Position numbers and translations under genes: made by a program
The notes under the pieces: model-generated
Seen by the model: only the letters and a program-made list of their open reading frames with translations
Databases searched by the model: none
Told to the model about the DNA's origin: nothing
DNA from: Osedax fenrisi
Taxonomy: Eukaryota > Annelida > Polychaeta > Sabellida > Siboglinidae
NCBI GenBank assembly: GCA_964019155.1
Contig: OZ025243.1
Location: forward strand, 33,577,230 to 33,641,229
Reading direction: 5' to 3'
DNA: 64,000 bases
In this document: positions 25,964 to 38,718 of the stretch, in pieces
Position numbering within the stretch: position 1 is the first letter of the stretch
Layout: every line of letters begins with the position of its first letter

Positions 25964-26085
25964 AATATATTTTGATCTATATATTTGTTTCATTGATAAT
26001 TAAATATATATATAGTACATTTATAAATATAAAGTTAATTAAATATATATATGTGATAATACAATATATATAATAATTTATAATT

Positions 26086-26173
<88 letters not shown>

Positions 26174-26500
26174 TTTAACATAAGTATACATCATAACAAT
26201 CTTTATAATATTCATTTATTCATTGTTTATATTGTCATTCATATACATTACTATTATCAGTATAGTAGTATACACCATTAAGTTATACTCATCGTTTATT
26301 ATTAAATATCACATATTTATTTAATTGTACTTTTACTTACAACAATTAATTATATAATATTTAGTATTAAATTTATTTATTTTTATTATATATATTTATT
26401 TATTTATCATTCGTTTTAATATAATTGTTCATATATACACATTCTAGAATATAGCGTTCGCTATTATATTATTGTGTTTCAAAAATCATAATCATCATCA

Positions 26501-26565
<65 letters not shown>

Positions 26566-27279
26566 ATGTGTATGTATATGAGTGTATGTGTATATATGTG
26601 TATGTGTTTATGTTAACCTAAATGTATACATCCTATAGGATATAAGATATAGTGATTCAACAAACATTTTCATACAATGAACCACGAAATTGCAAGATGA
26701 TCTACAACAAATTCTTATAATATGATTGGCTTAAATCAATTGTGAGTTGGCCGTATTACCCGCAAAAACATGGCGGAATTACTATATTATAGGTATCGTG
26801 ATATACACTAAATATAATAATGAATAGTATTTATTAAATTAAATATGTTTTACAACTTTAATTTTATTTAATAGTTCTTTAATATCCAATTTTAAATTTA
26901 TATTATAAATAAATATGTTACTAAATGCTAAATACTACATATTTTAATATTTTTATTTAATAAGTTTTTATAATGTAATATTAATATATAATATATTATA
27001 TAATAGAGATTATTTTAACGTATTTGAATAAAGATTATGAAGATGCATATTTAATGTACATATTTTGTGTTTATTGGACTTTTAGTTTATGAGATACGCA
27101 GGCTGGCGCTATTACCCTCCTATCAAGTTACTATTATGGTAGTACATTTCTCTATAAAAACTAATAAACATTTCTGTTATATGAGCTTATGGTTGCCCGA
27201 GTAACAACTTATTTTGATAATTAGAAAATAAAATAGGGTTATCGAAATAGATAGATGCGTGGATAATGGAGATAATACA
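23637..27279. other. AT desert with microsatellites
   Basis: No gene could be supported in about 3.6 kb. (TA)n tracts lie at 24462-24512, 25927-25958, 26086-26167 and 26508-26553, the last running into (TG)n. The stretch 25430-25830 has features of a decayed LINE 3' region, but no protein block could be fixed. Confidence 0.6.
26086..26167. repeat. Long (TA)n microsatellite
   Basis: About 80 uninterrupted bases of TA, one of the longest in the window. Confidence 0.95.
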
Positions 27280-27422
27280 TAGTTTACATCCGGGGGAGAA
27301 GGGTATCCACATACGATATTATCGATGAGATGTTATAACATAGTGGTCGAAGCGTTTCATATAGTGTGTTTTGGATAACTGATAATCAGGCTTAGTAGAG
27401 TATACTCTAAGTACTACATTAG

Positions 27423-27505
<83 letters not shown>

Positions 27506-28046
27506 CTTATATATTTATATATACTTATATATTACTTATATGTTTATATATACTTATATATACTTATAAGTATATAAGTAAAATATGAGTATATATAATT
27601 ATATATATGTAATATATTATATTTAGCAGTGGGTATAATCAATAGAGAATAGCAGTAGTCAACTCGCTATAGCGTACAACAGCATTATTTGTGTCTCGTA
27701 TTGATTCTGAATATATGAAAGTTTGTGGTTTTTATAATGCGTGATATTGACACATAAAGGATAATTTGTAATCAAAGTCGTTCTAGATTATTGGAAAAAT
27801 GGGAACGAGATGTAATCATATTGTTTAGCGTAAAAATAGGAAAAGAAGTATAATAAGCAGATATTATAATTATAGTATATTAATAGATATTTACTGGAGA
27901 GGAACCATAATCGTATGCAGTTTGCACATTCGATTAATTCAGGGTTAATGGTTTCAAGGAATTGATGGGGGAGGTAAAACGTTGAATATCATCTGCAAAA
28001 TTAATATAGTGGATATACGCAATGTTTTGTATAGATACTCTATAGA

Positions 28047-28091
<45 letters not shown>

Positions 28092-28980
28092 ATATATATA
28101 TATATACAATATATATACAATATAGATTGATCTAGAATGGATCGCTAAGGAATGCCATGGTAAGGGGAGAAATAGAAGAGTGATATTAATAGGTAATACG
28201 GTTTGAAATAAAATAACTAAATCGTTAAAATGCTATGCAATATATTCATATCATAGTAAACAAATATATTAGTATTGTATGGATAATAGATGATAGGTCA
28301 CGTAGGATCAGCAGGCAGCAAATGTTTATATTTAAGATATATCTAAGTGTCTATATAAATTATATAGGTATATAGGAGATCGGGCGATAATTGTTAAGCA
28401 AGTTTGGATCTAGGTTTGTGTTTTTTTAGAAGGAGAGATTATAAGAGAGATTATAGGGTGATACCTTTACAGGTTTTAGTGAGTTCGATATAATATCCAA
28501 GAATATAGGAGAAACTAATATTGAAAGTGTGTGGTATAATTATATAGGCAGTGTTAGAAGTACTATGATATTTCGTAAATAGTTTACTTCAGATATAGTG
28601 AGTATTATTAATTAATCAATATGATGGGCAATATAGATGATAGGAATGATAAAGGATGGATTAGAAGTTCACATAATAGCTACTAATGCTAGCATTCATT
28701 ATTGTAGAGTTCGGTACAATTAAGAGGATTTTTTCATCTGGAGTAGAAATAATTTGTTTAGCCAGTTTTATAATTTGTGAGCAACAGATTAAATGGATTT
28801 TGTGATGTAAATGTATAGATTTTGAACCATTTGTAGTATATTTATAGTTGTTCCTAGCTAGTGATTGAACCAATTTTTTCGGTTAAAGGAATTTTAAAAT
28901 TTCTTCTAAAATGTCCGAACAATATTCTTGAAGATGTAGAGTTCGTGAGTAAAAGAGCGGTTAGGAGTTAATGCTAAATT
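27280..28980 (-). pseudogene. Decayed LINE reverse transcriptase
   Basis: On the - strand the frame near 28165-28130 reads PYHGIP*RSILD, a mutated HGIPQGSILGP box. About 130-170 bases further along (28003-27975) comes INFADDIQRF, the catalytic FADD box. Between them lies a (TA)n/(TACAA) insertion. The 5' part (up to 28980) has no intact block. The 70-codon - frame at 28661-28873 falls in this element and is not an independent gene. It is too broken to be active. Confidence 0.7.
27427..27486. repeat. (TA)n microsatellite
   Basis: About 58 bases of TA, followed by degenerate TATATACTTATA repeats to 27610. Confidence 0.95.
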
Positions 28981-29225
28981 ATGTTTGCTTGATGCATTTA
29001 TATTTATAATATATAGGAAAATGGAATAATTGATTGAGGGAAGTAGAAGAATAATAAGTACAAGAATAAAGTACATTGTTGATATTTATTACAAATCTTA
29101 GTAGGTCAATATACTTAAAATCTCTATACTATATGTAATACTTTGTCGGTTAATATTCATGTATTTTAAATGTATAGATAATTCCAAAATACCTCTATAG
29201 AGGGTATACTTATATACCAATTGGT

Positions 29226-29335
29226 AAAAATGAATTATCGTCATATTGACTGCTACCTAAATTACAAATAACGAATCTTACATATTTTTCATCATCTTAA
29301 GATGACGGCAGTCAATATGACGATAATTCATTTTT
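29226..29335. mobile_element. Short hairpin element with perfect 27-bp arms
   Basis: 29226-29252 (AAAAATGAATTATCGTCATA...) and 29309-29335 are exact reverse complements around a 56-bp loop. Size and structure fit a MITE. No coding potential and no clear target duplication. Confidence 0.75.
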
Positions 29336-29751
29336 AATTTAAAATAAGGGAGCAGGATGTATATGTTTGATCGTGGGGAGCGAATGATTCTATGATCTTT
29401 GTATTTCCTTTTTTTATTATTTTTTTTTAAATATTAAAAAATCCTAAATATAATGATATCTAAATATGTAGCGAATATAATTTAAAAATCACTATACTAT
29501 ATTTCAATCAAGTAGGAAATAAATATTTAAATTATATTAATATTATAAATAATATAAAAATAAATAAATATGTAAATTTATTTATAATAATAATACAATT
29601 ATAGATTGTTAATAACTAAAGCCTAAAGTAGAAATAATATGTTGGTTGCTATGTAAACAAAGTAAACAAATTTAAAAAAATTACAATCTAATTTATTTTC
29701 TAAATGTAATTGTCCCTAAAGTTACATGTATGTATTTATATATATATATAT

Positions 29752-29944
29752 ATTGTTTGTCATTATTATTTTATATATTAATTTATATACGGTTTATTCT
29801 ATTTTATTTTATTATTATTAATGGTATTTATTGTTTTACCTAATCTACTATTTGTATTATATATATATACATATATGTATACACTTTTGAGAAATCATTT
29901 ATGATTTATTTAAGTGTAAATAAACTTTCAATCAATATATATAT
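29752..29944 (+). repeat. LINE 3' end copy, + orientation
   Basis: The sequence ends AAGTGTAAATAAACTTTCAA then TCAA and is the inverted counterpart of 31083-31312. Both share TGTTTTACCTAATCTA, ATTTATGATTTA and TTGTCATTATTATTTTATAT in the same order. It looks like a 3'-anchored fragment of a LINE with a (TCAA)n tail. Confidence 0.75.
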
Positions 29945-30018
29945 ATATATATTATCAAAAATAGTATACTAATAACTAAACCTCTACTACACAGTATATC
30001 CGACTAAACAACAGTGAA

Positions 30019-30505
30019 ATGTGCACGTACATAGTCACCAACAAAGGACTGCAGATGGTCTGGGTACCGGAAATAGGCGGACCCCGCACCGCCCCCTATT
30101 GGACTAAGCCCGGCTACAAGCGCGCTCGACGTATCTCCTACCTGGTGGTGAGGTTGATTCTATCTCTGGCCGCGTTCGCGTTCTTCTCGTCCGTGATACT
30201 CGGTCACGTGACGATCACCCGCCGCGACCTTCGACCCGAGATCACGTGGGCTTCGAGCGTCGACTACGCGCGGAACTCGTCTGTATCGGATACGAGGGTA
30301 GCGGCTGCGATCTACTACCTGCCGCGAGAGATGGTAACCGACGCAGCAGGGCTACTGGAGTCGGCTCGTCGGACGGTCGGTTCGGGTCGCCGACCCGTAG
30401 CGATCGTGTACGTACGGCCCGACCACTTGGATATGGCCGTGAATATGGTTAAGCTGTGCCGTCGACGTCAGATGTTCACGGTTCAGTGCGCACGCGCATA
30501 TATGC
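30019..30505 (+). CDS. GT77-like glycosyltransferase, N-terminal exon
   Basis: It encodes a type II membrane protein start. A cytosolic N-terminus of about 39 residues ends in the basic KRARR. A membrane anchor follows (about residues 40-64, YLVVRLILSLAAFAFFSSVI), then a luminal stem with one N-S-S sequon near residue 86. The first strand and helix of the transferase fold follow (VAIVYVRPDHLDMAVNMVKL, about 127-146), which resembles the opening of the nucleotide-diphospho-sugar transferase domain, where family members have V-x-N-x-x-Y-x-D-x-x-x-N-W. The first ATG is taken as the start. The frame is open 13 codons further left, to a possible acceptor (TACTACACAG at 29994). The donor C|GTACGG after 30505 leaves phase 1, matching the exon at 36593. 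Alternative donors at 30543 and 30549 are phase 0. Confidence 0.75.
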
Positions 30506-30724
30506 GTACGGTCGTGCAACCATTGCTGTACATAGACATTTCCGTATATGTATAGATATAGATAGATATAGATATATCTATAGAAATCATATAATATTAT
30601 ATAATCATATAGAATCTATAGCATCGAATTATTTCGTTAATTATTTAATCGTGAATGACTATATATTTTAAATATTAAAGAATATACACTATATATAGTC
30701 AATATAACCATTATATAGAAATAT

Positions 30725-30836
30725 TTATATGAATGAATGAATGAATGAATGAATTTTATTTACCGAATATTTGCTATAATGATCGGAGGGATACCCAGAA
30801 GCTATGTTTAGCTTATACTAAGGATACCCTTAATAA

Positions 30837-30871
<35 letters not shown>

Positions 30872-30890
30872 CAATAATAATAATAATAGT
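30725..30890 (-). repeat. LINE/SINE-like 3' end with (GAAT)n and (AAT)n
   Basis: A GAATGAATGAATGAATGAAT run (about 30731-30753) flanks a non-repetitive core with GGATACCCAGAAG and AAGGATACCCTT. The core is followed by an (AAT)n run at 30838-30870. A tetranucleotide tail on one side is typical of the 3' end of a non-LTR element on the - strand. No coding block remains. Confidence 0.5.
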
Positions 30891-31024
30891 AGTAGTAACA
30901 TTATAATAGTAATAGTCGAGATATGATAATATATCTTATATCGATAATGAAGTCACATAACGTAACATAATATGTAAAGTGATATAGATGCATGCATGCA
31001 GCCGTGCAAGTAACGTACATTGAG

Positions 31025-31082
<58 letters not shown>

Positions 31083-31089
<7 letters not shown>

Positions 31090-31312
31090 TGATTGATTGA
31101 TTGAAAGTTTATTTAAACACTTAAATACATCATAAAATATATCATCAAATAAAATACATCATAAATGATTTCTCAAAAGAGTATAAATATATTATAAAAT
31201 ACAAATAATAGATTAGATAAAACAATAAATACCATTAATAATAATAAAATAAAATTTAATAAACCGTACGGAAATTAATAAATAAAATAATAATGACAAA
31301 CAATACTAGTAT
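31083..31312 (-). repeat. LINE 3' end copy, - orientation
   Basis: Inverted copy of 29752-29944, with the tail (TGAT)n at 31089-31104 and matching blocks up to TGACAAACAATACTAG. With its partner it encloses GT77 exon 30019-30505. Confidence 0.75.
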
Positions 31313-32162
31313 TACAGGTTGCCACCTGATATCAATTGTTGTATATATTTCATGAATGTATTATGTGATTTTATGGAAAGTAGTAAAATATACAGATCAT
31401 TTGTAGTTTATCTGTATACATTATACGACACAGTCGATACGTATTTAGTACCCATATATGTGTACCATCATGGCACACATGCTACCATGTGTACCATGTA
31501 TACCGTGTGATATCATATGTGATATATGCTTATCCCATTTCGGTTAACACAACGTGTGTGTATCAGGGCTAAACTAGTAGTCTACTTCACGATCACCTAT
31601 ATATAGCATATATGCTTGATTATAAAGTTACTGAATGTGTAATATAGTATACAATATTATATATACTATGTATACTATACTATAATATACTATAGTATAT
31701 ATGATATATGAACTATTTTACAGTATATGATATATTATGAGTTACTTAAATAACTTATATAATATATTTCGTAAGAACAATTTAATATGCAATAAAGATA
31801 ATTAAATGTATCGTTATAAAACGTCACTGATTATACCTATTATAATACCTATATAGGTACATATTTTAATAAATATTATAATATATTACATACATGTATA
31901 CATAATTATATATATAATGGTACGACTAATTTAATTTTTAATTCAAACAAATTATACAGAATTAATTTAAATTAACAAATGAATCCACTCATGTACATCT
32001 CTCTCTTCCGTACACAGTACGACATACATTGCATATCGTACGTGTATCCAGGCATGTATGTATTCGTTACCTACCTACCTACCTACGTTAACTGTATATG
32101 TTGTATATTTTATTGTTACGTTATATATAACGTGAACATGGTAAGTGTGTATATAATATATA

Positions 32163-32200
<38 letters not shown>
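31313..32200. other. Intron spacer of the GT77-like gene, no clear exon
   Basis: Nothing convincing is coded. The best splice-like spot is TCTCTTCCGTACACAG at 32012, followed by about 70 bases open in a fitting phase up to CTAC|GTTAAC. Its translation shows no glycosyltransferase motif. A (CTAC)n run follows at about 32069-32086 and (TA)n at 32166-32200. Confidence 0.5.
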
Positions 32201-32204
<4 letters not shown>

Positions 32205-32542
32205 GAGAGTACTCGAATACCGACACCCTAACAATACATCACCATAACTTTATTAATTCTCAATTAAATATTTCCAAATTGTATGTATACGTATTAAGTA
32301 GGTATTTATTAAGGGTATATATTAGGGGTGTCGATATTATGTGCAATTAGGGTGAAAATGTATGAAAATATGTGTTACTTATGGAAAGGGTTTATAAATT
32401 TGTAATAAATTATGAAAAATATAAAATATTGGAAAACTGTCAAATATAATTTTTAACATTTTATAACATTTTTAAATGATTGATATTTTAGGATATCTCT
32501 AGGGTGTCGATATTACGTTTATGTCGATATTAGAGCACTCTC

Positions 32543-32546
<4 letters not shown>
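32201..32546. mobile_element. MITE with AGGGGAGAGT ends, in (TA)n
   Basis: The left end is AGGGGAGAGTACTCGAATAC then CGACACCC. The right end, on the other strand, is AGGGGAGAGTGCTCTAATAT then CGACA, with a second inverted CGACACC copy inside. Length 346 bp. It is bordered by TA within a (TA)n microsatellite on both sides. No coding capacity. The terminus is shared with the elements at 13750 (right end) and 51092. Confidence 0.85.
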
Positions 32547-32586
<40 letters not shown>

Positions 32587-32770
32587 ATATATATATATAT
32601 ATTTATATATATGTATGTGTATATATATATTTATATATAGCTATGGAATTAGCTATATATAATTATAATTTAATATTTTGTTATTTGTTATAGTTTTTGG
32701 AAAATATACTATTCTTGGTGCTCGATAATATCACTAGCAAATCACTAAAAAAAGAATATTCTGATGTTAG

Positions 32771-32837
<67 letters not shown>

Positions 32838-33842
32838 CACATTATTTAAGTTTACTTCTCAATAAATGTTTGAATTAACTAATTTATAAATACACTTAAA
32901 TAATAAGTAATACTTAATAAGTCTAATAATACATTACGATTTAGATAATAAGTATTATCGTACATGCTTACAGGTTAAAGTTCACGTGATATTTCCCAAC
33001 TTAAAAAGGAACCCGCGTGGAATTAGCGATAACTATTTAAACAATATTCAAATTAATTTCACGATTTCCCTTTTGACGAAGAATTACACAGTTAGTACGC
33101 GATTATAAGTATTGCGTAATTCGCCTCAAATATATTACGTAATTATCCTACTATGACGTCATAGTTAATTTATCGATTTAAAAACATTATTGTAAATATT
33201 AAAATTATTTTTAAATGTTATGAAAACAGTTCATATCAATTTAGATGAAACTCTATTGTCTCGCGTATTATACTTTAAACAATATTATATCATATATAAG
33301 TGTATATTTTAATGTAATAGTATTACGTAATACTTACCTATTATCAGTATTCTGCATATAGGCATATACAACATATACTATATAATATATAGTATATATA
33401 TATATATATATATATATAATTGGATAATAATTATAATATTATATTAACAGATATTGATCATGCAAACTAATATTGTATTATTCAAAGATCCTTTTCCTGT
33501 ATTATTAACTATGGTGCATAATTTCGATTGTGCAATTTTACAAGAAAAAATCGGTTTTTATAAATAGTTCATGTGTATATATTTAAATAAATTAAACATA
33601 TGGAATAGGATATACATATATATATAATCATTAGAACAATTATAGTTAATTGAGTGATTAGCATTATATTTATCTACAACTATTAAGATATAAAATCATA
33701 TTAATACTATTATGTATTAATTAAATTTAAATGGTTAATATATTTTACTAATTAACTCATCACTATAATCTCATTCCTATAGGCATATATATAAATATAT
33801 TATAGATGTGTGTATACCTATTAGTTCGCTACACCTTCGGAG

Positions 33843-33879
<37 letters not shown>

Positions 33880-34500
33880 ATGGGATATATCCTGCAGGGA
33901 TATATCCTTTATATTTTACATATTTTACAATTATATATATTGCATTACAAGCATACTTATTTAAAATTTATAAAGTTTCTAGATCTATAAATCTATAGAT
34001 GTTAATCCTATTCATTTTAATTAATTTTAATATATACTTTTTTTATAGTGAGTTAATTTGTTTTATTTCCTTTTTAATATCATTGCCATCTTGATAATAA
34101 CTTACAAACAATTATCTATCAGCACTAATAATATATACAATTAGTATTATTAATTAATTCATATTATTTAAATATATTTATATATATATATATATATATA
34201 TAGATTAAAATAAATTGATTATTTACCGACATTTATTAGAAAATAGAAAAGAATAAAATTACCTTTAGTTAACTTACATTTATGCATATAACAAATAGTC
34301 GCATTTTATTAAAATTATTCTATCTCGTATATATATAATAATAATAATAATAAAATATAGTTTATTATTACTTAAAAAACACATGGTGAATATAGGCTTC
34401 ATTGGATAATAAAAAAAAACAAAAATAAAAGTAATTAGAAAACGAATAACAAAATAGAACGAATTACAAGGATTAAACTTGACATACAGTTTACGTTTAA
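32547..34500. other. AT-rich intron spacer of the GT77-like gene
   Basis: (TA)n at 32548-32577, 32769-32831, 33391-33418, 33846-33876 and 34177-34201. A GC-richer patch at 32969-33105 (+) is open for 45 codons after GCTTACAG, beginning VKVHVIFPNLKRNPRG. It shows no known domain. No DxD-bearing transferase exon was recognised. Confidence 0.5.
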
Positions 34501-34509
34501 ACAATGATA

Positions 34510-36170
34510 GTGTTGTTCAACGAATATAATATGGACGTGAATACCAGCTTTTCGCAGCAATAACCGAGAAAGCTGATTCAGAGTAGTCCAACTGCGTTGA
34601 ACGTTGCACCAATTTCATGACGTGACACTTCCGACTAGATCTTTTAGAACTCTGAATAATAATAGATTGAGTTATTCAAGAAATCCTATAGTATCTATAG
34701 TTGTATAGCCTTTTGCGTAATACACAATATATTGTTGGCTATTATAGGCTATAGCCTATGTTTACAAATTTTAAACTATCTTTATTATTAAGAGATATGA
34801 ACATATCATTAATGATCATAATAAGGGCAGTTTCGGTACTACGATGAGGAAGATACGCACTTTGATATTTATCAACAATAGCATTGTACGTTATGTAATT
34901 AATAAGTTGAGTGCTCACAACTCATTATAAGGTCTTAGATATTGATGATAACTAGGATATTGGACGATAACTTGATAAATTCAATTGGTCAAGAGTAGTT
35001 TTTTTTTAATCTGAATAATGTATGAATATTTCATGGAGAGTGAAACAATAGATGATATAAGAGATCTATACATTATTTCAGTGATAAGTCCAATAATAAA
35101 TGATGATGATGAATTCGTTAACGAAGTAGGAAGTTTAGGTGGAATAGAATCAAGTGGGTTTTAGTTTTCAAGGATGTCATCAAAGAGAGTATAATGTCAT
35201 GTGTGGGAAGCGTAAAAGATGACCAACGATTCTAATTGAATGTTAAATTGAGATTTAGTCGTGCCGAGTTGATGTTTGGAAGTACATTGATAATACTAAA
35301 AATGTTGTGTTGGAAGAAATTGGCAAACAAGGAACAAAGAACTGAGTCAGGTTTGTCGGGAAGATGCTTGATCAGGGTTTTACCTACTAAAGTGAAAGAT
35401 AATTTATAATTTTACTTATAAGATATTCCATAACTACCGAGCATATCAGTGAAGTATGACGATTTGGTAGAGAAAGTATTGTCTTTAAAGCGATCTACAA
35501 ACTTTAAAGGCAATAAGTTCAAGAGTCAAGTTTAGAGGATGTATAATTAAGTTGTATTCTTCGAAGTGTTTACCTCATGTTAACAAACGCACTATTAAAC
35601 CAGGGAGACTTAGAATAAGTTCGGTAGATAAGAGTAATAGAGGGTGCACAAATATCAAGTGAATGAGATAATGCCAAATTAAAATAAATTCAAAAAGTAT
35701 AAAAAAACAGAATATATACTGTTTTAAGTTGATGAAATACATAGTTAATAAAATTGGTTTATCAATAGAGGAGATTTTCCGAAACGATCAAGAAGCTTCT
35801 AGGTATATAATTTGATATATATATACCTAGGTATATTAATTTGTATCACCTACTAGTTCAAATCAAATAAAATAGCAAAATAATCAGATACTAGAGAACT
35901 TTGAGTGGGATATATCCCACTTTATATATCCCATTTATATATAAAAATAAATTATAATCCGCTAAAGATAAAACTAATTCAATACTATTACTATTAATGT
36001 TAGTAGGAAAACAAGCGTGTTGGTTCAAGGAATACTCAAATATAAGTTCATTCAGAGATAATGAAGCATAATTATCATTGTTAATTTGAATATTAAAATC
36101 ACAAAGAATAACCGTTTTAACCGATGTGATGGATTCTAAAATATAGGAGAGGTCTAAATATGGCAATATT
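34510..36170 (-). pseudogene. Decayed CR1/L2-like LINE, second copy
   Basis: The - strand reads LSYILESITSVKTVILCDFN followed by IQINNDNY and LNQHACFPT (36150-36010), a degenerate endonuclease GDFNIH box. The linker with basic residues follows, then the region up to about 34510. It closely matches the + strand LINE at 5200-7640, for example ATGCTCGGTAGTTATGGAAT in both. The copy ends before the RT boxes or is too broken beyond. It lies in the intron before GT77 exon 36593, in antisense. Confidence 0.85.
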
Positions 36171-36592
36171 TGTGTAATATGTTAATTAAACTTTATATAA
36201 TTGTTTCTATTATTTTTATTTATAAATAAATAGAAATTTATATTCATATTTATATATGTATATATATAATTTTAATTTTTTCTTAATCTTTTGAATACGG
36301 TTTACTTTTGAATATATCTTTTCTTTATAATAGTTTTACAAATATATATATAAATTATAACAAGTACGGTTTATGTAAATTTATAGTTTATATATATATA
36401 TATATATATATTTAGTATATCTATTCATATTATTTCGGATTAATTTATGAAACATACATATATATAAATATATATATATGTATGTTTACCCATATATATA
36501 TACCCAATATATTACCCAATATATATACCCATACATGTAATATATATCATATGATTAATGATGACCTTTAACCCTGTGCCTCTAACACGTAG

Positions 36593-36711
36593 GGTACGCC
36601 AGTAGCGGGTTCCTATACCTAAAGCCTAGCGCCCTTCTCCTGTACGAGACCATCGCCATGATCAAAACAAACCACAACCTCACCACAAAACTCAACATCG
36701 CTCTAAATAAT
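36593..36711 (+). CDS. GT77-like glycosyltransferase, internal exon
   Basis: It encodes YASSGFLYLKPSALLLYETI followed by AMIKTNHNLTTKLNIALNN. The family has N-[GS]-G-F-x-[YV]-[VL]-[RK]-P-[ST] followed by a helix and D-Q-x-x-[LF]-N at this place; here the Asp-Gln is replaced by Leu-Thr. The acceptor is CTCTAACACGTAG, with its CTAAC branch site very close, and the donor is AATAAT|GTAACA. It starts with two bases of a codon, so the preceding exon must end in phase 1, as 30505 does. It ends in phase 0, as needed by 38214. A (TA)n repeat follows within 25 bases. Confidence 0.75.
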
Positions 36712-36734
36712 GTAACAGTTAGTACATACTACTT

Positions 36735-36739
36735 ATACA

Positions 36740-36812
<73 letters not shown>

Positions 36813-36815
36813 ATT
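36735..36815. repeat. (TA)n microsatellite
   Basis: Nearly pure TA with single T insertions, directly downstream of the exon donor. Confidence 0.9.
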
Positions 36816-37956
36816 ACATGCATATGTATCCTACCTATATAGTAGCCCGGTTCGACCGAATCAATTTTTAATCCTTCATATAAAATATAATACATATCTA
36901 TATTTTAGTATAATATGTATTAACAATTTTTATAAAAACAATAGTTACCTTTGGTCACGAAGCATTTAAATTTGAAATATAAATTATTATTTTTAAATTT
37001 AATTTAAAATATCACATGTCACCATCTTATTATCTTTGATGTTTACATTTAAAATAAAAATATTTAAAATTAATTATGTATTTGTATTATATTTAATGAA
37101 TTGATATAATATATACCATTATTTATATTTATTATTAATATAATATCTATATTTCATTTTTATATCTACAAATTACCAATATTAATGTCTCCTAAAACTC
37201 GAGAAAATACACCATTTTACAAATTATTTATTTCAAAATAATTCAAAAAAATAATTAATTTTTAAAAATGAATATATATAATTATACTTTACATAAATTT
37301 GAGTGATAATATTGTATTGAATTGTGGATATAAGTTAGATATAAATGTCCTTTATATAAATAAAATTAAACAAATTAAAAAATATGTAAACATATTTTGT
37401 ATTTCATATTTCAAATAAAAATCCAAAAAAATTTAGAAATGATTTTAATTTTTTTTCTAAAAATAATTTTTAATTTTTTAATAATTAATTTGAATTGTAT
37501 TATTATTATCTATAAATTATATATTTTATTTATTTAAATTAAATTGCGATAATTTATTTATATTAAATTATATGATTTTTAGATATTTTTTTTACTAAAA
37601 TTATTTTATAAAATGTGAGCATCTAGATTGTTATGAAAAATATTTGTTATTGTTAATACTAATAATATGTGTTTCTAGGATATATCCATAGTTAACTTAA
37701 AAAAAATCAATTTGAATAAAACTTATTTCTATATCTCCCCCATGTTAAATTGTATATGTATTCAATGTTAAAATAAAAAGGTCTCGTGACATAAAACTAT
37801 TTAAGATATAGGTCTAAAATTGTAAAAACTTATTTATCATAGCATACATAATTGTCATAGATGTGAAGGTTTATAAAATTACGAAAATAAAATTAATACG
37901 AACCGGTCTACTATATAGTTTAATGCGTGCTGTTCAACTAATGATAACGTATTCCA
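36816..37956. other. AT-rich intron, nothing recognised
   Basis: No exon, element terminus or structured repeat was seen in about 1.1 kb. Confidence 0.5.
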
Positions 37957-38197
37957 TCGCGTAACACCACGTGGTATGACGTAACACCACGTGGTATTCT
38001 GCCGTAACACCACGTGGTATACTGCCGTAACACCACGTGGTATTCTGCCGTAACACCACGTGGTACGCTGAAATAACACCATGTGGTAGTCTGTCGTAAC
38101 ACCACGTGGTATGCTGCCGTAACATCACGAGGTATGCTTAGGTAACATCACGTGGTATGATGCCGTAACACCACGTGGTATGCTGCCGTAACGCCTA
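37957..38197. repeat. 23-bp E-box minisatellite (about ten units)
   Basis: The unit is close to CGTAACACCACGTGGTATGC plus TGC, repeated about ten times with point changes (ATGTGG, ACGAGG). The core ACCACGTGGT is palindromic and holds the E-box CACGTG. The last degenerate unit (CGTAACGCCTAACTCACGTG then GTTACAG) carries the CTAAC branch-like site and the AG acceptor of exon 38214. The reverse-strand peptides with repeated TTWCY are translations of the repeat. Confidence 0.95.
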
Positions 38198-38213
38198 ACT
38201 CACGTGGTTACAG

Positions 38214-38360
38214 GTAAGACAGACGCTGAGAATACTACGTCTACCCATGAAGACATTCGCTAGCGGTTACCAACACCTACACGTCCAGGGTCACGTGTTC
38301 CCGGCGACCACACGCGACGATAGTCTGGTACTCGTTCACTTCGACTACCCATTCGCTAAG
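38214..38360 (+). CDS. GT77-like glycosyltransferase, internal exon
   Basis: It encodes 49 residues including LRILRLPMKTFASGYQHLHV and LVLVHFDYPFAK. The family counterpart is L-L-P-x-x-x-F-P-S-G-x-x-Y followed by V-V-H-x-x-F...K, so the order and spacing fit. The acceptor GGTTACAG at 38213 follows a CCTAACTC branch-like site. The donor is GCTAAG|GTAACA at 38360. Both boundaries are phase 0, matching the exons on each side, and the length is 147 nt. The upstream intron end is made of an E-box minisatellite. An ATG at 38247 is internal and not a start. Confidence 0.8.
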
Positions 38361-38508
38361 GTAACACACGCACGTGACCTATTGTTAGTGTACGCGTCGT
38401 TAGTAGCTATGAGTGTAGTAGTTGTAATACTATAGGTATTCATAATTATATGATATATTATACATATATGTAGATTTATTTTTAATCTTTTTTTTGATCT
38501 TATAAGAT

Positions 38509-38513
<5 letters not shown>

Positions 38514-38562
<49 letters not shown>
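38514..38562. repeat. (TA)n microsatellite
   Basis: About 48 bases of TA directly 5' of the SINE fragment that follows. Confidence 0.95.
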
Positions 38563-38563
<1 letters not shown>

Positions 38564-38567
38564 GTAT

Positions 38568-38718
38568 ATAAATAAATGATCGGATCTCGTTAAAACTACG
38601 GATGTCTTAACATGAGAGCGTATTCGAATGGACATTAGAGCCATATATGATTATAAGTGAACTCTTCACCTAATTTCCTGGATGGTATGAAAGGACTCCA
38701 CCAATATAAAATAACAAT

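Noticed and set aside
30246..30671. Two + strand ORFs in other frames of the GT77 first exon
   Set aside because: Frame shadows with no membrane anchor or family motif.
32013..32088. Missing DxD exon of the GT77-like gene
   Set aside because: Good acceptor and fitting phase, but the peptide has no acidic motif or family similarity.
37879..38128. - strand peptides with repeated TTWCY/RGVT
   Set aside because: Translations of the 23-bp minisatellite.
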